The notes beneath the pieces were generated by a model. The model searched no databases. It was not told where the DNA came from and worked only from the letters and a program-made list of their open reading frames with translations. Position numbers and translations under genes: made by a program. Below, piece after piece: positions 23,573-29,133 of a stretch of DNA of 29,133 bases (positions are counted from its first letter, which is position 1; each line of letters opens with the position of its first letter). Origin of the DNA: JAFHCF01 sp048497495 (lineage in GTDB: Bacteria > Pseudomonadota > Alphaproteobacteria > Rhizobiales > Ancalomicrobiaceae); the NCBI GenBank assembly GCA_048497495.1, contig JAFHCF010000106.1:1-29133 (forward strand). Direction: 5' to 3'.

Positions 23573-23910
23573 GGCGGCGAGAAGGCTCCTGGACGATCGG
23601 CGAATTCGGGGGACGAGCCCGGCGGCGGGCGGAACCTAGTGCATTTCGCGCGCGAAGGGACCCTCGGGGGTCCGAGAAAATGCGACCCGCGCGGCATTTC
23701 GACATCGCCGGGAGGCGTGGGATGCCCGCATCCCCCACCCTCCGCACGACGATGCGCCGCCTCCGATCGACGCGCGCCACACCGGAGGGGCTGGCGAGGG
23801 CACGACGGCTGCGCTATGGAGACCCGACCAGAGGTCGGCGGGAGGCCGGTCACGGTCTTCCCGCCGATCGAACGGGCCGGTCGGGAGGCGAGGTGTCGGG
23901 AGGACCTGAG

Positions 23911-24603
23911 ATGAGCGCCGAAATGAAGCGCCGTGCCGCCGCAGCGGCTCTGGATTTCGTCGAACCGGGCATGAAGCTCGGTCTCGGCACCGGGTCCACC
24001 GCCGACGAATTCGTCAAGCTCCTGGCCGCGAAGGTCGCCGAGGGTCTCGACGTCGTCGGCGTGCCGACCTCGGAGCGCACCGCGATGCTGGCGGGATCGC
24101 TCGGCATTCGCCTCGCCACGCTCGAGGACCTGCCGCAACTCGACCTGACCATCGACGGCGCCGACGAGATCGGCCCCGGCCTCGCCCTGATCAAGGGCGG
24201 CGGCGGCGCTCTGCTGCGCGAGAAGATCGTCGCGGCGGCCTCCGCCCGCATGGTGGTGATCGCCGACGCGTCGAAGGTGGTCGACCCGCTCGGCGCCTTC
24301 CCGCTGCCGATCGAGGTGAACCCCTTCGGCTTCGGCTCGACGCTGGGCAAGATCGTCGCCGCCACCGAGGCGCTCGGTCTCACCGGTCCGGTGACGTTGC
24401 GGCGAACCGGCGACGGCGCGGCCTATGTCACCGACGGCGGTCACTGGATCGTCGATGCATCTTTTCGCCGGATTCCCGATCCACAGACACTGTCGCGCGC
24501 GCTCTTCGAGATTCCGGGCGTGGTCGAGCATGGCCTGTTCCTCGGTCTCGCCACGGTGGCGATCGTGGCGCGGGCGGACGGGGTCGACATCCTCCATCCC
24601 TGA
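23911..24603 (+). CDS. rpiA: Ribose-5-phosphate isomerase A
   Basis: This 230-residue enzyme interconverts ribose 5-phosphate and ribulose 5-phosphate. RpiA hallmarks are LGLGTGSTADEFV (phosphate-binding loop), LTIDGADEIGPG and LIKGGGGALLREKIVA (catalytic Asp/Lys region), and a C-terminal GVVEHGLFLGLATVAIV. GGGAGGA lies six bases before ATG at 23911; the frame is open to 23680, but that extension is unrelated to the family. It diverges from gph, and the DUF2059 gene follows 64 bp later. With rpe two genes away, it completes the two interconversions of ribulose 5-phosphate. Confidence 0.96.
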   Translation: MSAEMKRRAAAAALDFVEPGMKLGLGTGSTADEFVKLLAAKVAEGLDVVGVPTSERTAMLAGSLGIRLATLEDLPQLDLTIDGADEIGPGLALIKGGGGALLREKIVAAASARMVVIADASKVVDPLGAFPLPIEVNPFGFGSTLGKIVAATEALGLTGPVTLRRTGDGAAYVTDGGHWIVDASFRRIPDPQTLSRALFEIPGVVEHGLFLGLATVAIVARADGVDILHP

Positions 24604-24667
24604 ACCAGGGCGCGACCGGGCCCTGCCCGGCGTCACGCCGAAGTCCAAGACCTGAACGGAGCAATCG

Positions 24668-25177
24668 ATGATCAGCCGGATCACTTCTCGCCTCGCCCTC
24701 CTCGGCGCGACCGCCGTCCTCGCCGTCGGCCTCACCACCGGCGCGATGGCGCAGGACTACGCCAAGGACCATCTCGCCGCGGCCAAGGCGGCGATGATCG
24801 CCTCCAAGTCCATCGAGGGCTTCGACGAGATCCTGATCGGCGTCGCCGCTCAGACCAAGGGTATCCTGGTGCGCCGCGCCCCCGCCGCCTCGGCGCAGAT
24901 CGAGGAGGCCACCAACGCCGCCGCCCTCCAACTCGTCGCCAAGCGCGCCGAACTCGACAACCAGGTGATGGAGCTCTGGGCGGCGCGCTTCAGCAAGGAA
25001 GAGCTCGACGAGATCACCAAATTCTACTCCTCCCCGGTGGGCAAGAAGTTCACCAAGGAAATCAGCCAGTTGAGCCAGGCGATCGGCATGTCGGCGCAGG
25101 TCTGGCAGAAGAAGATCGGCGAGGAGATGCTCACCCTGGTGCGCGCCGAGATGAAGAAGCGCGGCGTCGAACTCTGA
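24668..25177 (+). CDS. DUF2059 domain secreted protein
   Basis: This 169-residue protein has a clear Sec signal peptide (MISRITSRLALLGATAVLAV, cleavage probably after AMA at 28). The mature part is mostly helical and contains the DUF2059 core ELWAARFSKEELDEITKFY, then SSPVGKKFTKEISQL. The family is periplasmic, common in alphaproteobacteria, and of unknown function. It follows rpiA by 64 bp on the same strand, so it may be co-transcribed. The ATG start has a purine-rich GAACGGAGC upstream. No catalytic motif is visible. Confidence 0.87.
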   Translation: MISRITSRLALLGATAVLAVGLTTGAMAQDYAKDHLAAAKAAMIASKSIEGFDEILIGVAAQTKGILVRRAPAASAQIEEATNAAALQLVAKRAELDNQVMELWAARFSKEELDEITKFYSSPVGKKFTKEISQLSQAIGMSAQVWQKKIGEEMLTLVRAEMKKRGVEL

Positions 25178-25399
25178 CGCCGTCGACCGCGAACCGGCAC
25201 GGCCGACGGCGGCGCGACGGTCGTCGGCGCGATGCGTCCGGCACGACGCCCGCCGACGCGACGCGCCGGGCGTGAGACCTTGCGGGACGGCGCGGCGAGC
25301 CCTACCTGTCGGGGCGGAATTCGGGGCGGCGGGTTCTCGCCGATCGAGGTGGTCCGCCGTGTCCCTTCACCGGTGTGCCGACCCGCCAGGAGACGCGCG

Positions 25400-26773
25400 A
25401 TGAGCTTCGACTACGACCTCTTCGTCATCGGCGCCGGGTCGGGAGGCGTGCGCGCCGCCCGCATCGCCGCCTCCCATGGCGCCCGCGTCGCGGTGGCGGA
25501 GGAATATCGGGTCGGCGGCACCTGCGTCATCCGCGGCTGCGTGCCGAAGAAGCTGATGGTCTATGCCTCGCGCTTCGCCGACGACTTCGCCGACGCCGCC
25601 GGTTTCGGCTGGACGGTCGGCGAGACGGCGTTCGACTGGCCGACCTTCCTCGCCGCCAAGGATCGCGAGATCGCTCGGCTCGAAGGCCTCTACGGCGCCA
25701 ATCTGGAGCGGTCGAACGTCGAGATCCTGCGCGAACGCGCCGTGCTCGACGGCGCCCATCGGGTCCGCCTCGCCGGCGGGCGGACGGTGACCGCCCGCCA
25801 CGTGCTGATCGCCACCGGCGGCACGCCGGTGCGCGACGGCGGCTTCCCCGGCTCCGAGCACTGCATCACCTCGGAGGAACTGTTCCACCTCGACCGCCTG
25901 CCCAAGCGTCTGGTGGTGGTGGGCGGCGGCTATATCGCGCTCGAATTCGCCTCGGTCTTCGCCGGCTTCGGCTGCGAGGTCACGGTGCTCTATCGCGGCG
26001 AGGAGATCCTGCGCGGCTTCGACATGGAGGTGCGCCGCCACGTCCACACCGAGCTCGAGCATCGCGGCCTGACGATCGTCACCGGCGACACTCTCGCGAC
26101 CGTCGAGAAGACCGCCGACGGCCTCGTCGGCACCACGCGGGGCGGCCTGTCCTTCGCCGCCGACGAGATCATGTTGGCGATCGGACGGCGCCCCAACACC
26201 GCCGGCCTCGGCCTCGACACCGTCGGCGTCGAGCCGGCGGCGAACGGCGCCATCACCGTCACCGGCACCTCCTCGACGGCGCTCCCCTGGCTCCATGCGG
26301 TCGGCGACGTCACCGACCGCGTCGCGCTGACGCCGGTGGCGATTCGCGAGGGACACGCCTTCGCCGACACGCTCTTCGGCTCGCGGCCGGTCGAGGTCTC
26401 GCACGATCTCATCCCCACCGCCGTCTTCACCACGCCGGAGATCGGCATCGTCGGCCTCGGCGAGGAGGATCTGCGCGAGAAGGGCATCGGCTACGACGTC
26501 TTCCGCTCGACCTTCCGGCCGATGCGGGCGACGCTCGCCGGCCGCGCCGGGCGCACCTTGATGAAGGTCCTGGTCGACGGCACCAGCGACCGGGTGCTCG
26601 GCGTCCACATCGTCGGCGCCGACGCGGCCGAGATGATCCAGCTCGTCGCCGTGGCGATGAAGATGGGCGCGCGCAAACGCGATTTCGACGCCACCATGGC
26701 GCTGCACCCGAGCGCGGCGGAGGAACTGGTGACGATGCGGACCGCCGCGGAGCGCTGGCGGCCGACCGCCTGA
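25400..26773 (+). CDS. gor: Glutathione-disulfide reductase
   Basis: This 457-residue flavoprotein uses NADPH to reduce glutathione disulfide. The FAD-binding GAGSGGVRAARIAA is at about 11-24. The redox disulfide is C42/C47 in GGTCVIRGCVPKKL. The NADPH-binding GGGYIALEFASVFAGFG lies mid-protein, the second FAD motif is LHAVGDV, and the C-terminal active-site His/Glu is in LHPSAAEELVTMR. The ATG at 25400, after AGGAG, begins MSFDYDLFVIGAG; the frame open to 25232 is not family-like. The product maintains the reduced glutathione consumed by frmA and fghA, but the 2-kb separation and opposite strand show no shared operon. Confidence 0.95.
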   Translation: MSFDYDLFVIGAGSGGVRAARIAASHGARVAVAEEYRVGGTCVIRGCVPKKLMVYASRFADDFADAAGFGWTVGETAFDWPTFLAAKDREIARLEGLYGANLERSNVEILRERAVLDGAHRVRLAGGRTVTARHVLIATGGTPVRDGGFPGSEHCITSEELFHLDRLPKRLVVVGGGYIALEFASVFAGFGCEVTVLYRGEEILRGFDMEVRRHVHTELEHRGLTIVTGDTLATVEKTADGLVGTTRGGLSFAADEIMLAIGRRPNTAGLGLDTVGVEPAANGAITVTGTSSTALPWLHAVGDVTDRVALTPVAIREGHAFADTLFGSRPVEVSHDLIPTAVFTTPEIGIVGLGEEDLREKGIGYDVFRSTFRPMRATLAGRAGRTLMKVLVDGTSDRVLGVHIVGADAAEMIQLVAVAMKMGARKRDFDATMALHPSAAEELVTMRTAAERWRPTA

Positions 26774-27084
26774 CCGGCGCTTCCGGCCATCGACTTCGGA
26801 CGGGCTCGGACCGAATTGACCGCAAAGGGTCCGAGCGCTATTTTCCCGCTCGATCGTGAGAGGTCGGATGCCTCGCGAGAGCGAAGGTCCGATGGAACGG
26901 CCGGTGGCAACCGAGGGTTCGACGAGAGACGAACGACCGTCACGCCTACTCCGACGAAACGGCGGACGAGCCGGCGCCGGGGAAGCACCGACGCTACGAC
27001 CCCCTTCAGACAATCGAATCGAACCCGGACAGGCCGGCGGCCGCCGTCGGCGCGACGGTTGCGCGCCACGCGAGGAGTAGGGCG
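26774..27084 (+). other. 311-bp gor-kup intergenic region: kup leader
   Basis: No convincing gene lies here. After the promoter at 26816-26844 about 230 nt of GC-rich leader precede kup. It can fold locally, for example a 5-bp GTTCG/CGAAC stem around 26917-26933, and GTCCG (26887-26891) with CGGAC (26963-26967) enclosing it. A 74-codon GTG-initiated frame (26856-27080) ends four bases before the kup start, but its Arg/Gly-rich composition is that of random high-GC sequence. The leader may be regulatory; no known riboswitch class fits convincingly. Confidence 0.45.
26816..26844 (+). promoter_or_regulatory. Promoter of kup
   Basis: TTGACC (26816-26821, five of six -35 consensus bases) and TATTTT (26839-26844) are separated by exactly 17 bp. 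This is one of the best sigma-70-type promoters in the window. Transcription would start near 26851, leaving a leader of about 230 nt before the kup ATG. Confidence 0.65.
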
Positions 27085-29100
27085 ATGGCCCAGAACAACG
27101 AAGTCCCGCCGACCTCCGCGCCCGACGGCGCGGCGACGGCACCGACGCCGCCGGGCGATACGGTCGCGGCGCCGCCTGCCCCCTCGGTCGCGGCCGCGGG
27201 CGGCGCCAAGGGCGAGGGAACGGACGCGGCGAGCCTCCATCCCCACACTCACCCCGCCGGTCATGCCGGCATTCTCGCGGCGCTCGGCATCGTCTTCGGC
27301 GACATCGGCACCTCGCCGATCTACACCCTCGGCACCGCCTTCAAGGTCGGCGTGATCCAGCCGATCCCCTCCGACATCCTCGGGTTCCTGTCGCTGATCA
27401 TCTGGTCGCTGATCATCGTCGTCGGCATCTGGTACGCGATCTTCATCATGCGCGCCGACAACCGCGGCGAAGGCGGCATCTTCGCGCTGATGGCGCTGGC
27501 GCATCAGTCGGCGCCGAAGCTCGGCACGCTGATCGCGGTGCTCGGCATCATCGGCGCCTCGCTGTTCTACGGCGACGCGGTGATCACCCCGGCGATCTCG
27601 GTCCTGTCGGCGGTCGAGGGCATCGCGGTGTTCGAACCGTTGTTCGAGCCGGTGGTGTTGCCGCTCGCCATCGTCATCCTGACGACGCTGTTCGCGGTCC
27701 AGCGCGGCGGCGCCTCGAAGGTCGGCGGCTGGTTCGGGCCGATCATGCTGGTCTGGTTCGGCCTCCTCGCCGTGCTCGGCATCAAGCAGATACTGCTCTA
27801 TCCGAGCGTGATCGAGGCGCTGGATCCGCGCTGGGGCATCTCCTTCATCGCCAATGCCGGCTGGGGCGCCTTCGCCATCCTCGCCGTCGCGGTCCTCGCG
27901 GTGACCGGCGCCGAGGCGCTCTACGCCGACATGGGCCACGTCGGGCGCTCGGCGGTACGCAAGGCCTTCGCCCTGGTGGTGGTGCCGTCGCTGGTGCTGG
28001 TCTACATGGGACAGGGCGCCCAGGCGCTCGCCGATCCGCTGCACGGCCACGACGATCCGTTCTTCCAGATGGTCGGCCCGACCTTCCAGCCGCTCCTGGT
28101 GCTGATGGCGACGCTGGCGACCGTCATCGCCTCCCAGGCGGTGATCTCGGGCGCCTTCACCGTCACCCATCAGGCCGCCCACCTCGGCTTCTGGCCGCGC
28201 ACCGACACCCGACACACCTCGGCGGCGGAGCGCGGGCAGGTCTATGTCGCCTCGGTCAACCTGTTGCTGTTCGTGGCGGTCATCGCCATCGTGCTGATGT
28301 TCCAGAAATCCGAGAGGCTCGCCGAGGCCTACGGCTTCTCGGTCACCGGCACCATGGTGGTCACCTCGATGCTGGCCTTCCTGGTGGCGCGCGGCGTGTG
28401 GAAATGGTCGCTGCCGCGGGCTGTTCTCACCGTCGCCTTCTTCATGATGTTCGACGTCGGCTTCTTCCTGTCCTGCGCCACCAAGGTGCTGCACGGCGCC
28501 TGGCTGCCGCTGGTGATCGGCGGCGTCCTGATCGTGGTGATGGCGGCATGGCGAATGGGCAGGCTCCGGCTCGCGGCGCGACGGCGCCACGAGGGCGTGT
28601 CGATCAAGACGGCATTGTCGGCGCTGCGATCGCCACGCATCGAGCATGTGCGCGGCACCGCCATCTACATGATGGAGGACCCGGCGCTGGCGCCGCGTTC
28701 GTTCCTCCACAACCTCAAGCACAACAAGTGCGCCCACCAGCAGATCGTCTTCCTGTTCGTCCGCACCACCGAGGAGCCCTGGGTGAGCGAGGCCGAAAGG
28801 GTCAGTGTCGAGCAACTGTGCGACGGCGTCGCGTTGGTCACCGGGCGCTTCGGCTTCATGGAGACGCCGGACGTGCCTAAGGTGGCGAAGCTGTCGGAGG
28901 CGATGGGCGTCCACATCGACAAGAAGGACCTGTCCTTCTTCGTCTCGCGGGCCCATTTGGTCGAAGGCGACGAGGGTGGCGTGTGGACGTGGCTGCGCGG
29001 CCTCTTCATCTTCTTCTATCGCAATCAGGCCGACCCGGCGGACTACTACCAGATCCCCCCCGGCCGCGTCGTCGACCTCGGGGCGCAGATCACCATCTGA
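27085..29100 (+). CDS. kup: Kup-type low-affinity potassium transporter
   Basis: This 671-residue KUP/HAK/KT family K+-H+ symporter has about 12 membrane helices between residues 60 and 480, then a cytoplasmic domain to the end. The family signature GIVFGDIGTSPIYTLG is at about 68-83. Others are DNRGEGGIFALMAL, IGASLFYGDAVITPAISVLSAVEG, GVYM-type helix ends (VYMGQGAQAL) and VISGAFTVTHQAAHLGFWPR. The C-terminal half shows HNLKHNKCAHQQIVFL and RFGFMETPDVP, typical of bacterial Kup. The N-terminus has an extra Ala/Pro-rich tail of about 58 residues ending in a histidine cluster (H52, H54, H56, H60). GAGGAG lies upstream of ATG at 27085. Confidence 0.95.
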   Translation: MAQNNEVPPTSAPDGAATAPTPPGDTVAAPPAPSVAAAGGAKGEGTDAASLHPHTHPAGHAGILAALGIVFGDIGTSPIYTLGTAFKVGVIQPIPSDILGFLSLIIWSLIIVVGIWYAIFIMRADNRGEGGIFALMALAHQSAPKLGTLIAVLGIIGASLFYGDAVITPAISVLSAVEGIAVFEPLFEPVVLPLAIVILTTLFAVQRGGASKVGGWFGPIMLVWFGLLAVLGIKQILLYPSVIEALDPRWGISFIANAGWGAFAILAVAVLAVTGAEALYADMGHVGRSAVRKAFALVVVPSLVLVYMGQGAQALADPLHGHDDPFFQMVGPTFQPLLVLMATLATVIASQAVISGAFTVTHQAAHLGFWPRTDTRHTSAAERGQVYVASVNLLLFVAVIAIVLMFQKSERLAEAYGFSVTGTMVVTSMLAFLVARGVWKWSLPRAVLTVAFFMMFDVGFFLSCATKVLHGAWLPLVIGGVLIVVMAAWRMGRLRLAARRRHEGVSIKTALSALRSPRIEHVRGTAIYMMEDPALAPRSFLHNLKHNKCAHQQIVFLFVRTTEEPWVSEAERVSVEQLCDGVALVTGRFGFMETPDVPKVAKLSEAMGVHIDKKDLSFFVSRAHLVEGDEGGVWTWLRGLFIFFYRNQADPADYYQIPPGRVVDLGAQITI

Positions 29101-29118
29101 GACGACGGAGCCGCACCG

Positions 29119-29133
29119 ATGAAGAGGCCCCGC
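29119..29133 (+). CDS. Possible start of the next gene (partial)
   Basis: An ATG at 29119 preceded by GACGGAG nine bases upstream opens a frame (MKRPR) that runs off the window end. It lies 18 bp beyond the kup stop and could be co-transcribed. Five codons give no identity. Confidence 0.3.

Noticed and set aside
26886..26960. SAM-I riboswitch resemblance (GGTCCGATGG...GGCAACC)
   Set aside because: The short string resembles the SAM-I core, but I could not build the required P1 and P2 helices, and kup is not a methionine or SAM gene. It is kept only as an unexplained leader.
26856..27080. 74-codon GTG frame ending four bases before kup
   Set aside because: Tight spacing made it a candidate leader peptide, but the composition is random-like Arg/Gly/Pro and I see no good ribosome-binding site before the GTG.
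26491..28956. 821-codon minus-strand open frame opposite gor and kup
   Set aside because: It covers two well-supported genes on the other strand, is full of His/Arg/Asp repeats typical of antisense high-GC frames, and has no family similarity I can see.

Overview
This window reads as ordinary core chromosome of a GC-rich alphaproteobacterium, most likely order Hyphomicrobiales (Rhizobiales). The grounds are the very high G+C, the DUF2865, DUF2937, CreA and DUF2059 gene set, a cysS / GFA / citramalate synthase neighbourhood, a plant-type DAHP synthase, and a glutathione-based formaldehyde pathway. The genus is inference only. I see no prophage, transposase, integrase, CRISPR array, tRNA or rRNA. 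Genes are tightly packed. Several have TTG or GTG starts backed by good ribosome-binding sites: gltX and fhs (TTG), and the LOG gene and cysS (GTG).

Left part (1-8800). The window opens inside an Atm1-type ABC exporter (minus). It diverges from a LOG-family phosphoribohydrolase and a DUF2937 membrane protein (plus). A minus-strand run follows: cysS, a 39-residue membrane peptide, a GFA-family zinc protein and citramalate synthase. Next are a FitA/PIN toxin-antitoxin pair and creA (minus), then a secreted DUF2865 protein (plus).

Middle part (8763-17247). Minus-strand housekeeping genes are gltX, nadE with a probably leaderless promoter, a regulator made of PAS domains only, a DODA-type dioxygenase, and a class II DAHP synthase with its own terminator. 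A GntR/FCD regulator faces them and ends in a textbook terminator.

Right part (17253-29133). The best functional unit is on the minus strand: frmR, adhC/frmA, fghA, fhs. It takes formaldehyde with glutathione to S-formylglutathione, then formate, then 10-formyl-tetrahydrofolate. A perfect TACT-N6-AGTA palindrome abuts a TTGACA -35 box in front of frmR. A second, degenerate copy lies just upstream of fhs, so FrmR may control both ends of the line. A 118-bp palindromic repeat sits between adhC and fghA. Divergent from frmR are rpe, then a lone Flp pilin, gph, rpiA, a DUF2059 protein, glutathione reductase (gor) and the potassium transporter kup, which has a strong promoter and a leader of about 230 nt. 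Rpe, RpiA and Gph handle sugar phosphates, and Gor keeps glutathione reduced for the formaldehyde pathway.

I found no clearly novel multi-gene system. The most interesting points are the candidate FrmR operator pair, the palindromic element, the PAS-only protein, the kup leader and the apparent leaderless nadE.
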